Source of the DNA: Novosphingobium olei
GTDB lineage: Bacteria > Pseudomonadota > Alphaproteobacteria > Sphingomonadales > Sphingomonadaceae
Reading direction: 5' to 3'
Length of the DNA stretch: 64,000 nucleotides
NCBI RefSeq assembly: GCF_012927405.1
Contig: NZ_JABBGM010000013.1
Location: 1 to 64,000, forward strand
The position numbers and the translations under genes are program-made. Position 1 is the stretch's first letter. Every line of letters starts with the position of its first letter. The notes under the pieces were generated by a model, which worked only from the letters and a program-made list of their open reading frames with translations, was not told the origin of the DNA and made no database searches. Positions 55,568 through 64,000 of the stretch are shown here, one piece after another.

Positions 55568-55739
55568 TACGACCCGAACGACCTTCTTTTTAACCCGAAG
55601 CCCGCAAGCAGGCGACGGAGACGCGCTGACCCCCAGTGCGTGCCACCCCGGTTCGCAACGAACGGAGCAGATTTTTTTTGAGAAGGATCGGAACCCCCCG
55701 CCCAACTCTTGATTGGTGGGGTAACGGCAGGGCGTCAGT

Positions 55740-56564
55740 TCACGCAACCCCTGCCATCATTTCGCACGACAGACCGGCTGATCGGCGCGCCGAGTCGTTG
55801 AACGGCGGCTTAACAGCGCCGCGAAAGTGCCTCTCGACCAAGCTTTTCCAAAGCTGCGGTGGCGATTCACCGCGTTCCTGGCATACCCGCGCGAAGTGGG
55901 TTGTGCCGAAACGCACATGGCGGATTTCGTCGTCAAGGATTCGTTGCAGGATGCGCGCCGAACGCAGGTCTCCGGCGGCTTCGAACCGTTCGATCGTAAC
56001 CGGAGTGACATCCAGCCCGCGCGCCTCGAGCACCATCGGCACGACCGCAAGGCGGGCAGCGATGTCGTGCGCGGTTTCGCGTGCGGCATCCCACAGTCCG
56101 TCGTGGGCCGGCAGGTCGCCGTAGAACGTCCCGAGGGTGCGCAGGCGGCGGGCGAGCAGCGCGAAATGCATCGCTTCGTCCGCGGCGACAGCCAGCCAGT
56201 CGGACACGAAACTTGGCCCGCGTTCGGCGCCGAAGCGGCCGGCGGCGTCGAGGGCAAGATCGATGGCGACGAATTCGATGTGGCAGAGCGCGTGGAGCAG
56301 CGCGATGCGCCCGCGTTCCGAGCCTCCGCGCCCGCGCTTGGGCATGGCGTTGGGCGGCAGCAACTGCGGCGTGTCCGGCCGGGCCGGCGCATCGGGCATG
56401 GCTACGTCGAATGCGAAGGCAAGCCGGCCCGCGCGCCAGTCCCTAGCGACCGCGCGGGCTGCCATCGCCTTTGCCTCTGGTTCGGCTGTGAGCATGGCGG
56501 CACGGATGGCGTGCGCCACCGATGGCGTTGCGGAAGACGGCATTTCAGAAGGCGAAAGGGGCAC
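55740..56564 (-). CDS. DUF455 family ferritin-like protein
   Basis: This 274-residue alpha-helical protein of the DUF455 family is distantly ferritin-like. Candidate metal ligands are ALCHIEFVAIDLALDA, AADEAMHFALL and LDDEIRHVRFGTTHF, giving the Glu and Glu-x2-His pattern of di-iron proteins. The function is not established. It ends a unit with bcp and glnE (glnE is first), starting 7 bp after bcp. Confidence 0.87.
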   Translation of the reverse strand: MPLSPSEMPSSATPSVAHAIRAAMLTAEPEAKAMAARAVARDWRAGRLAFAFDVAMPDAPARPDTPQLLPPNAMPKRGRGGSERGRIALLHALCHIEFVAIDLALDAAGRFGAERGPSFVSDWLAVAADEAMHFALLARRLRTLGTFYGDLPAHDGLWDAARETAHDIAARLAVVPMVLEARGLDVTPVTIERFEAAGDLRSARILQRILDDEIRHVRFGTTHFARVCQERGESPPQLWKSLVERHFRGAVKPPFNDSARRSAGLSCEMMAGVA

Positions 56565-56571
56565 GCGCGGC

Positions 56572-57045
56572 TCAGAGCGCCTTGGCGGCGGCGAGCACGT
56601 CCTCGGCGTGGCCTTTGACCTTCACCTTGTTCCACACTTGCGCGATCCGGCCATCGGCGCCGACGAGGTAGGTGGTCCGCTCCATGCCCATGTAGGTGCG
56701 GCCGTACATCGACTTTTCGGTCCATATGCCGAGCGCATCGGACAGGCCGCCTTCTTCGGCATCGCTGGCCAGCGGGGCGGCAAGGCCATGCTTCTCGGCG
56801 AACTTCTGATGCTTCTTGGGCGGGTCCTTGCTGACGCCCAGAAGCGCGGTGCCTGCCGCGGCGAACTGGTCGGCCAGCGCGGAGAAATCCTTGTTTTCCG
56901 TGGTGCAGCCCGGCGTATCGTCCTTGGGATAGAAGAACACGACCAGCTTGCGCCCGGCAAAGTCGGACGGCTTGACGGTGCCGCCGTCCGGCGCAGCCAT
57001 GGCAATGTCGGGGAAGGCGTCGCCGACGCCGATACGCTCGCTCAT
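56572..57045 (-). CDS. bcp: Peroxiredoxin (BCP subfamily, 1-Cys type)
   Basis: This is a 157-residue thiol peroxidase that reduces peroxides. The peroxidatic Cys47 is in DTPGCTTENKDF. E. coli BCP has a second, resolving cysteine five residues later; here that position is Lys or Asp and no other cysteine exists in the protein. It must therefore be regenerated by an external thiol such as glutathione or thioredoxin. The stop of glnE overlaps the start of this gene. Confidence 0.93.
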   Translation of the reverse strand: MSERIGVGDAFPDIAMAAPDGGTVKPSDFAGRKLVVFFYPKDDTPGCTTENKDFSALADQFAAAGTALLGVSKDPPKKHQKFAEKHGLAAPLASDAEEGGLSDALGIWTEKSMYGRTYMGMERTTYLVGADGRIAQVWNKVKVKGHAEDVLAAAKAL

Positions 57046-59738
57046 GCTAGGATCTCCAGCCTTTCGCCGAAAACGGCGTTCCATGCCTGCCCCACGCGCT
57101 GCCGCATGGCGGCGATGGCGTCAAGCAGCTCGCCCCACCGGGCAAGGCCGCAGGCGCGCGCGACGATCTCGCGGCTGGCGGGCGGGGGATATTCGCCATC
57201 GGGGGCGACGAGGCGGACCACCACCAGCAGCCGCGCCATCAGGTCGTGCGCTTCGCGCAGGCCCTGCGGCAGCAGCCCTGCATCCTCCAGCGCGGAAACC
57301 GCATCGCCAAGACCCGGTTCGAGCGCGACGTGATCGCGCAGCTGGAGGTAGTGGACCATGAATTCGATATCGACGAGCCCGCCGCGCAGCAGCTTGACAT
57401 CGAGCGGCCCCTTGCCGGGCTTGTGCTTCTGCATTTCGCCCCGCATCGACAGGACATCGGCGCGAAGCTTGGCAGGATCGCGCGGATCGTGGAGCGCGCA
57501 GGCGACGATCGTGTCGAGCGCGGCGCGGTCGGGCGCGGTGCCGAACAGGGCGCGGGCGCGACACAGCGCCATGTGCTCCCAGGTCCAGGCTTCCTCCCGC
57601 TGGTAGCGCTCGAAGCTGTCGAGGCTGACCGCGATGGGGCCCTGTGCGCCAGATGGACGAAGGCGCGTGTCGACTTCGTAGAGCGCGCCCGCGGCGGTCG
57701 GCACCGACAGCGCGGCGATCACCCGCTGGGCGAGGCGGTTGTAGTAAAGCGTGCCGCCCAGCGGACGGCGGCCGTCGCTTTCGGCCATGTGATCGCCGCT
57801 GAACAGGAACACGAGATCGAGGTCCGAGGCGTGAGTCAGCGCCGAACCGCCGAGCCGGCCGAGGCCGAGGATGACGAGGCGGCTGTCGGGCACGGTGCCA
57901 TGGACGCTTTCGAATTCGGCGCACGCGGCTTCGCCAAGGACGAGGATGGCCGCCTCTGCGACGCGGGACAGGGCCGCGGCAATCTCCAGCGGATCGCGCC
58001 CCGCTTCGATCAGCTGGACACCCAGGGCAAAGCGCAGTTCGCCGACCTTGCGCCGCACCGCATCGAGCAGGCGCTGGTAATCGTCGCCCGCTTCGTTGCG
58101 GCGCAGCTCGCCCGCGATGTCGGCAACGCTGCCGGGCAGGTCGAAGGCGGAGCGGTCGATCAGCGTGTCGAGCAGATCGGCGCGGCGGGCGAGTTCATCC
58201 GCCAGCGTGGGCGCGTGGGCGAGCACGCGCATGACGACGGCGAGCAGGCCCGGGCGCGCTTCGAGCAGGCGGAAGACGTTGATCGCCGAAGGGAGCGCGC
58301 CGATCAGCTGTTCCCAGCGCAGCAGCGCGCGATCGGGATCGGGCGCTTCCGACAGCGCGCGCAGCAGCTGGGGGCGCAGGCGGGCGAAGGCTGCGCGCGC
58401 CTCGTCGCTGCGCAGGGCGCGGAACTGGCCATTTTCCCAGGCTTCGATCCGCGCGGCGAGCTGTTCACAATCGTCGAAGCCGCATTCCGCCAGTTCGCGC
58501 ACCAGCGGCCGCTCGGCGACCTGTACCGCGCCGGTGGGCGCATAGGTCGCGATCAGTGCATCGAAGCGAGTGCCGACGGCTTCGGATATGCTCGCCAGCT
58601 CCGCCACGAGCGCGGCGCCATCGGCAAGCCCATCGAGCCAGGCGACATTGTCGAGCGCGGCGGGATCGGCCGGAAGCGAATGCGTCTGCTGGTCGGCGAC
58701 CATCTGCAGGCGGTGTTCGATGGTGCGCAGCCGGTCGTAGCTCGTGCCCAGCACTTGCGCGTCCTCGGTCGTGATGATCCCGGCGGTGGCCAGCGCATCG
58801 AGGCTCGCCCGGGTGCCGCGCAGGCGCAGCGCGGGGTTGCGGCCGCCGTGGATCAGCTGGTGGGTCTGGGCGAAGAATTCCACCTCGCGGATGCCGCCGC
58901 GCCCGCGCTTGAGGTCGTAACCGGGGCCCAGCGCCTGCCCGCCGATGTAATGGTCGCGAATGCGGGTGGTGAGGCGGCCGATCTCGTCAATCGCGCCGAA
59001 ATCGAGGCTGCGGCGCCACACGAACGGGCGGATCGTATCGAGGAACGCTTGCCCGCGCGGCACATCGCCGGCGGCGGCGCGGGCGCGGATGTAGGCGGCG
59101 CGTTCCCAGGCGAGCGCGCTCGATTCGTAATGGGTGGTCGCGCCTTCGAACGGGATCGCCAGCGGGCTGACTTCCGAAGCCGGGCGCAGGCGCAGGTCGA
59201 CGCGGAAGACGTAGCCTTCGTCGGTGACCTTGCCGAGCAGTTCGACCACGGTGCGAGCCACGCGTTGCGCTGCTTCGCCCGGATCGTCGCGATCGCGCCG
59301 GGGCAGGGCATCGGGTTCGTAGAGCAGGATGGGATCGATGTCGGACGAATAGTTGAGTTCGCCCGCGCCATGCTTGCCGAGCGCGATGGCGGCAAAGCCC
59401 TGCGGTTCGGCATCCGGCACGCGCTTGCGGATCGCGGCGGCGATGGCGAGGTCGAGCGCGCGGTCGGCGAAGGCGGAAAGCGCGCCGGTCACGGCGGCAA
59501 GCGGCATCGCGTCGGCCAGATCGGCGATGCCGACGGCGGTGGCGAGCGCCAGGCGTTCGCGCCGCAGCTGCACGGCAACATCGTCGGTGCCTTCACCGGC
59601 GCCGGCAGCCCAGGCCAGCGCTTCGTCCAGCCGGCCTTGGGCGAGCAGCGCTTCAAGCGCGCCCTGCCGGTCGAGCGCGCGGGCAAGAAAGGGCGAGCAG
59701 GTGCGGGCGCGGGTCAGCGCATTCTGCCAATCGGTCAT
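57042..59738 (-). CDS. glnE: Bifunctional glutamine synthetase adenylyltransferase/deadenylyltransferase
   Basis: This 898-residue GlnE switches glutamine synthetase activity by adding or removing AMP in response to nitrogen status. It has two nucleotidyltransferase domains: ALGKHGAGELNYSSDIDPILLYE (about residues 100-330) and GLGRLGGSALTHASDLDLVFLFSGD (about 590-800), each with the DxD metal site. A helical linker lies between. An ATG giving MTDWQNALTRA fits the usual family start. A longer frame adds 35 arginine-rich residues and cannot be excluded. Confidence 0.94.
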   Translation of the reverse strand: MTDWQNALTRARTCSPFLARALDRQGALEALLAQGRLDEALAWAAGAGEGTDDVAVQLRRERLALATAVGIADLADAMPLAAVTGALSAFADRALDLAIAAAIRKRVPDAEPQGFAAIALGKHGAGELNYSSDIDPILLYEPDALPRRDRDDPGEAAQRVARTVVELLGKVTDEGYVFRVDLRLRPASEVSPLAIPFEGATTHYESSALAWERAAYIRARAAAGDVPRGQAFLDTIRPFVWRRSLDFGAIDEIGRLTTRIRDHYIGGQALGPGYDLKRGRGGIREVEFFAQTHQLIHGGRNPALRLRGTRASLDALATAGIITTEDAQVLGTSYDRLRTIEHRLQMVADQQTHSLPADPAALDNVAWLDGLADGAALVAELASISEAVGTRFDALIATYAPTGAVQVAERPLVRELAECGFDDCEQLAARIEAWENGQFRALRSDEARAAFARLRPQLLRALSEAPDPDRALLRWEQLIGALPSAINVFRLLEARPGLLAVVMRVLAHAPTLADELARRADLLDTLIDRSAFDLPGSVADIAGELRRNEAGDDYQRLLDAVRRKVGELRFALGVQLIEAGRDPLEIAAALSRVAEAAILVLGEAACAEFESVHGTVPDSRLVILGLGRLGGSALTHASDLDLVFLFSGDHMAESDGRRPLGGTLYYNRLAQRVIAALSVPTAAGALYEVDTRLRPSGAQGPIAVSLDSFERYQREEAWTWEHMALCRARALFGTAPDRAALDTIVACALHDPRDPAKLRADVLSMRGEMQKHKPGKGPLDVKLLRGGLVDIEFMVHYLQLRDHVALEPGLGDAVSALEDAGLLPQGLREAHDLMARLLVVVRLVAPDGEYPPPASREIVARACGLARWGELLDAIAAMRQRVGQAWNAVFGERLEILA

Positions 59739-59894
59739 GTCCCGGCGATGCCCGGTCATGGCGGGCGAGGCAAGCGCCGCGCGCACCCGGCGGGGCAGTG
59801 TTGCGTCGCTCGCCACGCTCTGCCAACGTCGCGGCATGTCCACAGCGACGCCGACACGGCGCTGCGGTGAATTGAGAACATGAAGGGAAATTCA

Positions 59895-61589
59895 ATGCCT
59901 TACCGGGTCGATCGCGCCTTTCGCGCCGCGCTTGTCGCGGGCGCTGCCTGTGTCGCGCTGATTTCATCGGCAACTTTCGCCGCCGCGCCGGCGGCGCCCG
60001 CGAAGGTGCCCCAGGTCAACGTTCCGCTGATGCGGCAGGTGATCAAGACGCTGTCGTCCGACGAGTTCGAGGGCCGCGCCCCCTCGACCGCCGCAGAGCC
60101 CAAGGTGCTCGACGAGATCGTCGCGCGCTTCAAGGCGGCGGGCCTGAAGCCCGGCAACAAGGGGTCGTGGCTGCAGGACGTGCCGACGGTGGAGATCACC
60201 GCGAGCCAGTTTTCGCCGATGGTGGTGAAGGGCAAGGGCATTGCGCCGATGAGCTTCACGATCGGCAAGGACTTCGTTGCCGGGTCGTACCGCTTCGTGC
60301 CGCAGACCAAGGTGGCGGACAGTGAACTGGTGTTCGTGGGCTATGGCATCAACGCGCCCGAGCTTGGCTGGAACGACTATGCCGGGCTCGACATGAAGGG
60401 GAAGACGGCGGTCATCCTGGTCAACGATCCCGACTACGAGATGCAGGGCGAGGACGGGCCGTTCAAGGGTCGGCGGATGACCTACTACGGTCGCTGGACC
60501 TACAAGTTCGAGGAAGCGGCGCGCCAGGGCGCGACTGCCGCGATCGTCATCCACGATACGTACCCTGCCGCCTATGGCTGGAACGTGGTGCAGTCGAGCT
60601 GGACGGGCGCGCAGTACTTTGTCCAGTCGGCCAACGACGGCATGGACCAGACCGTGGCCAACGCCTGGGTGCAGAAGAGCGTGGCCGAGGCCATCCTCAA
60701 GGCGGCCGGGCAGGATCTGACCACCCTGACCGCCGCCGCCAAGCAGAAGGGGTTCAAGGCGGTGCCGCTGGGCCTCACGATGGACCTTTCTTTCGACAAC
60801 GCGATCCGCAAGGCGACGTCGCACAACGTGGTCGGCCTGCTGCCGGGCAAGACGCGCGCGCACGAATACGTGCTCTACAGCGCGCACTGGGACCATCTTG
60901 GCCGTTGCGAGGCGGACAAGACCGGCGACGATATCTGCAATGGCGCGGTCGACAACGCGACCGGGGTCGGCGCGCTCGCCGCGCTGGCGGACATGAACCG
61001 CCGCGCCGGGCCGGCGGCGCGCAGCCAGGTGTTCCTTGCCGTGACGCTTGAGGAATCGGGGACGCTGGGATCGGAATACTATGCCGCGAACCCGGTGTTC
61101 CCGCTCGCCAGGACGGTCGGCGGGGTCAACATGGACGGCCTTTCGCCGACGGGTCGCGCGCGCGACGTGACCGTGACCGGGGGCGACAAGTCCGAACTCA
61201 CCACGCTGTTGCGCAAGGTGGAAAAGGACATGAACCTGTCCGAGACGCCCGAGAGCCATCCCGAGCGGGGCTACTACTATCGGTCCGACCACTTCAGCTT
61301 CGCCAAGCTGGGCGTGCCGATGTTCGACGTCGGCCTGGGCGAGGATCTGGAAAAGGGTGGTCGCGCCGCAGGCGAGGCGGCTTCGGAGGACTATACCGTC
61401 AACCGCTACCACCAGCCCAGCGACGAATACTCGGACAGCTGGGACATGTCGGGCATGGCGCAGGAAGTCGAACTGTTCTACCGGCTCGGCCGGGGTCTCG
61501 CCGACGGCAGCGACTGGCCGAACTGGCACCCCGGAGACGAATTCCGCGCGATCCGCGACAAGAGTCTGGCGGACGCGGGCAAGAAGTAA
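59895..61589 (+). CDS. M28 family metallopeptidase with PA domain
   Basis: This 564-residue exported aminopeptidase-type enzyme has a signal peptide (RVDRAFRAALVAGAACVALISSATFAAAPA). A PA-like insertion lies at about 130-250 (VFVGYGINAPELGWNDYAGLDMKGKTAVILVNDPD). The M28 zinc site follows: YSAHWDHLG, GAVDNATGVGAL, TLEESGTLGSEYY and the YRSDHFSFAKLGVP block. AGGGAA lies 7 bp before this ATG, favouring it over an ATG 15 bp upstream. It degrades peptides in the periplasm or outside the cell. Confidence 0.93.
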   Translation: MPYRVDRAFRAALVAGAACVALISSATFAAAPAAPAKVPQVNVPLMRQVIKTLSSDEFEGRAPSTAAEPKVLDEIVARFKAAGLKPGNKGSWLQDVPTVEITASQFSPMVVKGKGIAPMSFTIGKDFVAGSYRFVPQTKVADSELVFVGYGINAPELGWNDYAGLDMKGKTAVILVNDPDYEMQGEDGPFKGRRMTYYGRWTYKFEEAARQGATAAIVIHDTYPAAYGWNVVQSSWTGAQYFVQSANDGMDQTVANAWVQKSVAEAILKAAGQDLTTLTAAAKQKGFKAVPLGLTMDLSFDNAIRKATSHNVVGLLPGKTRAHEYVLYSAHWDHLGRCEADKTGDDICNGAVDNATGVGALAALADMNRRAGPAARSQVFLAVTLEESGTLGSEYYAANPVFPLARTVGGVNMDGLSPTGRARDVTVTGGDKSELTTLLRKVEKDMNLSETPESHPERGYYYRSDHFSFAKLGVPMFDVGLGEDLEKGGRAAGEAASEDYTVNRYHQPSDEYSDSWDMSGMAQEVELFYRLGRGLADGSDWPNWHPGDEFRAIRDKSLADAGKK

Positions 61590-61600
61590 GGACGAGACGC

Positions 61601-62590
61601 ATGAGCGAGGCAGTGATGAGGATGCCCCCCGAATGGCATCCCCAGGACTGGCTGTGGATCGGTTTCCCCCATATCGCCGACGAATGGTCCGGGGTAATCG
61701 ATCGCGCGCAGGAACAGATCGCCGCCTTCGCCAGCGCCGTTGCCGACAGCGGCCAGCAGGTGCGCCTGCTGGTGCGCGATGCCGCCAACGAGATGCGCGC
61801 ACGGTCGCTGGTTTCGGCGGCGGTCACGCTCGAACGACGCGTCTATGGCGACGTGTGGGTGCGCGATACCGGACCGCTGGTGGTGCGCGATGCATCGGGC
61901 ACGCGGGCTGCGCGGCTGTTCGGCTTCAACGGCTGGGGGGAGAAGTACCTCATGCCGGGAGACCAGGAGATCGGCGCGACGCTGGCCGCCGATGCCGGGC
62001 TTGCCGCCGACCGGTGCGACTGGATCCTCGAAGGGGGCGCGCTCGATGGCGATGGCACCGGCCTTGTCGCCACGACCGAGCAGTGCCTGCTCAACCCCAA
62101 CCGCAACCCCCAGCTGGCGCGCGGCGAGATCGAGACGCGGCTCGAGCGCGACCTCGGCTACGACCGGGTGCTGTGGCTGGGCGACGGGCTGATCAACGAC
62201 CACACCGACGGCCATGTCGACAATCTCGCGCGGTTCGTGGCGCCCAACCGCCTGGCGGTGCCGCGCGCAACCGGGCCCGATGATCCCAACGCCGCGATCT
62301 ATGCCGACACCGCCGCACGGGCGCGGGCTGCTGGCGTCGAGGTGGTGGAAGTCCCCTCGCCAGGCCTTGTCGAGTGGGGTGGCATGGTGCAGCCGGCGAG
62401 CTACATGAATTTCGTCATCGCCAGCAACGTCGTGATCGTGCCGATCTTCGGCACGGCGCACGACGATGATGGCGTGGCCGCGATCGCAGAGCTGTTCCCG
62501 ACTCGCGCCACCATCGGGCTGATGGCCGATGCGGTGCTGGCGGGCGGGGGCGGGTTCCACTGCTCCAGCCAGCAGATGCCGGCCGCCTGA
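61601..62590 (+). CDS. aguA: Agmatine deiminase
   Basis: This 329-residue peptidyl-arginine-deiminase-family enzyme converts agmatine to N-carbamoylputrescine. Active-site parts include VRDTGPLVV, LEGGALDGDG, LINDHTDGHVDN and Cys321 in GGGGFHCSSQQ, the nucleophile (the family has GGGNIHCITQQ, so the Asn and Ile are changed). Family and Cys position are clear, but with these changes a related guanidine substrate is possible. It starts 11 bp after the peptidase gene. Confidence 0.9.
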   Translation: MSEAVMRMPPEWHPQDWLWIGFPHIADEWSGVIDRAQEQIAAFASAVADSGQQVRLLVRDAANEMRARSLVSAAVTLERRVYGDVWVRDTGPLVVRDASGTRAARLFGFNGWGEKYLMPGDQEIGATLAADAGLAADRCDWILEGGALDGDGTGLVATTEQCLLNPNRNPQLARGEIETRLERDLGYDRVLWLGDGLINDHTDGHVDNLARFVAPNRLAVPRATGPDDPNAAIYADTAARARAAGVEVVEVPSPGLVEWGGMVQPASYMNFVIASNVVIVPIFGTAHDDDGVAAIAELFPTRATIGLMADAVLAGGGGFHCSSQQMPAA

Positions 62591-62611
62591 ATTGGCGCTG
62601 CGGGTCGGCGG

Positions 62612-63187
62612 TCAGCCGACCCAGTCGGCCACCTGCCGGGCCACGTCGTTTGCCGCCTGGTTGAGCGCGGGCGCGATGTCGTGCGCGTCCGGATCGATCC
62701 CCGCCACGCTGCCGCCGAAGCGTTTCGTCTCGATCGCTCCACCCGGACTTTCGCGGGTCGCTTCGAAGCCGACGACCACCGACTTGGTACGGGCATCATA
62801 GCCCATGTCGAGCAGGCGGCCCGAAAGGCGCGGTCCCCGCGTGCCGGCATCGTTCTCGGTCACGATACGATTGCCGCGTGCGCGCAGCGTTTCGGCCAGC
62901 AGGTGCTGGAACTGGCGCGACGGGCGCTCCACCCACATCGTCTTCTTGAGGTAGGCGACGCGGGTTTCGTCGATCTGCACCGGCACGCGCAGCACCGCGA
63001 GCTTGGCGGCCGCGGTCGGCTCCAGCACGGTGAGCGCGTCATTGAGCTTGCCGCGGGCCGTGGCGCCCATCGCAGGCGCGGCTTCGGCGCTCAGGCTGAG
63101 CAGGCTGGCCGGCGGCTTGGCGCCGATCGAGACGCAGCCGGCCAGCGAAAGCGGCAGCAGCAGCGAGGAGAGCAGGGTCTTGTTCAT
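62612..63187 (-). CDS. ABC-type transport auxiliary lipoprotein (MlaX/PqiC-like)
   Basis: This 191-residue lipoprotein has lipobox SLAGC (Cys18) after MNKTLLSSLLLPLSLAG. The mature domain (about 50-190: LAVLRVPVQIDETRVAYLKKTMWVERPSRQFQHLLAETLRARGNR) matches the ABC_trans_aux family (YbjR/PqiC-like) found next to MCE genes. It probably acts at the outer membrane in phospholipid transport with the MlaD-like protein encoded 18 bp upstream. Confidence 0.88.
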   Translation of the reverse strand: MNKTLLSSLLLPLSLAGCVSIGAKPPASLLSLSAEAAPAMGATARGKLNDALTVLEPTAAAKLAVLRVPVQIDETRVAYLKKTMWVERPSRQFQHLLAETLRARGNRIVTENDAGTRGPRLSGRLLDMGYDARTKSVVVGFEATRESPGGAIETKRFGGSVAGIDPDAHDIAPALNQAANDVARQVADWVG

Positions 63188-63205
63188 CGGATCGGTTCTC
63201 CCGGC

Positions 63206-64000
63206 TCAGGGCTTGTAATCGGGCAGCTTGGGGCTGCCGACGATGCTGGAAACGCCGCGGTCGTTGATGCGGTCGGTCACTTCGCGCAGCGAACGCGTCG
63301 TGGCCTGCAGTTCGCGAATGGCGGCTTCGGCAGCGGGCAACGTCCGTTCGTTGAGCTGCTGCACGCCGGGGCGCGCGTCCTTTGCGGTGGCCTGCAACGC
63401 ATCGGCCGCGCCCTGCACCGACTGCAGCGTGGTGCGCAGCTGCTTGGCGATGCCGTTGCCTTCGTCGTTGAGCATGGAATCGGCGCTGCCGGCGACCTTC
63501 TCGAACGCGGCGAGGGTATAGTTCGCCTGGCGCAAGGTGGCCTGCAATTCGGCGAGCGTGCGCTTCACGTCGGGCGAGGCATCGGCGAGGTTGCCGGTCA
63601 GCTTGTCGGTATGGGCAAGGATGTTCTCGATCGACTTCTGGTTCTTGTCAGAAAGCACCATCGTGAGGCGTTCGGTCAGCGTTGCCAGCCGTTCGAGCAG
63701 CAGCGGCGCGTTGGCCAGCAATTCGCCCAGGCCACTGCGCTTGGTCGGGATCACGGGAGCGCCTTCGGGGCCGGGCTCGACGATCGGCGAGGCGCCCTTC
63801 ATCGCGCCCTGCAGCTGGATCGTGGTGACGCCGGTGAAGCTGCCCTGCAGGCTGGCGGTGGTGCCTTGCAGGATCGGCACCTTGCTATCCACCTTGATCC
63901 TCACGCGCACGAGGCTGGGATCGCGCTCCCACAGCTCGATGTCCTTCACCTGACCCGAAGGCACGCCTGAAAACGAGACTTCCGAACCCTTGGCCAGTCC
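63206..64000 (-). CDS. mlaD: MlaD family (MCE) protein, N-terminus beyond the window
   Basis: At least 265 residues are visible and the frame continues past the right edge. The MCE domain is recognisable by LAKGSEVSFSGVPSGQVKDIELWERDP and SLQGSFTGVTTIQLQGA. A long alpha-helical segment with heptad-like Leu pattern follows (about residues 85-240). MCE proteins form periplasmic hexamers that shuttle lipids between membranes in Mla/Pqi systems. The ABC ATPase and permease genes are presumably just to the right. Confidence 0.9.
   Translation of the reverse strand, partial: GLAKGSEVSFSGVPSGQVKDIELWERDPSLVRVRIKVDSKVPILQGTTASLQGSFTGVTTIQLQGAMKGASPIVEPGPEGAPVIPTKRSGLGELLANAPLLLERLATLTERLTMVLSDKNQKSIENILAHTDKLTGNLADASPDVKRTLAELQATLRQANYTLAAFEKVAGSADSMLNDEGNGIAKQLRTTLQSVQGAADALQATAKDARPGVQQLNERTLPAAEAAIRELQATTRSLREVTDRINDRGVSSIVGSPKLPDYKP

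Noticed and set aside
57246..59870. Long plus-strand frame over glnE
   Set aside because: It is the shadow of glnE. It encodes no recognisable domain and is rich in Arg and Gln.

Overview
The window is GC-rich chromosomal DNA from an alphaproteobacterium. It is most likely from the Sphingomonadales, with a Novosphingobium-like genus as the best guess. The basis is the gene content: UrcA and CC_3452 family exported proteins, an MmcB gene behind an alphaproteobacterial GTTC-N7-GTTC LexA box, an Rrf2-led SUF operon, a large TonB-dependent receptor, a P450 and acyl-CoA ligase pair, and many ATGA or TTGA stop/start overlaps. No CRISPR array, insertion sequence or rRNA gene was found. The only tRNA is tRNA-Arg(CCG), on the minus strand near the left end.

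Left part (1-8.3 kb): tRNA-Arg, a small conserved hypothetical, SOS-regulated mmcB, a TMEM165/GDT1-family manganese exporter behind a yybP-ykoY manganese riboswitch, an alginate-export-type porin, a minus-strand pyrD-ggt pair, and an AraC-type regulator. A probable structured small RNA or attenuator with a near-perfect intrinsic terminator lies between pyrD and the AraC gene.

Iron-sulfur region (8.2-15.7 kb): a long operon encodes an Rrf2 regulator, SufB, three unusual intervening genes (a GT-A-like glycosyltransferase, a degenerate DUF559-type protein and a small exported protein), then SufC, SufD, SufS, a SufT-like protein and SufA. A TetR regulator and an MpaB/Lcp-like oxygenase follow, with a palindrome between the -35 and -10 elements of the oxygenase promoter.

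Middle (17.8-43 kb): the riboflavin genes include an HTH-RibB-RibX fusion whose GTP cyclohydrolase domain has lost its zinc ligands. They are followed by thrS, an SDR enzyme, moeB, a class III-like sirtuin, a chemoreceptor, a dapB-nth-lipoprotein operon, a class A PBP, msrB, small exported proteins, HxlR, a lipid-kinase and phosphoesterase pair, the TonB receptor, a glutathione transferase with an added C-terminal domain, a thioesterase and infA.

Right part (43-64 kb): a membrane-anchored cytochrome c with two nearly identical heme domains, pheA leading into a DUF4129-DUF4350-MoxR-DUF58-SpoIIM-RDD operon, a P450 and acyl-CoA ligase operon, an M23 peptidase, a DUF455-bcp-glnE operon, an M28 peptidase, an agmatine deiminase, and the end of an Mla/MCE lipid-transport operon cut by the window edge.

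The most interesting items are the non-SUF genes embedded in the SUF operon, the RNA element near 7.1 kb, the HTH-RibB-RibX protein with its upstream palindrome, and the duplicated cytochrome domain.
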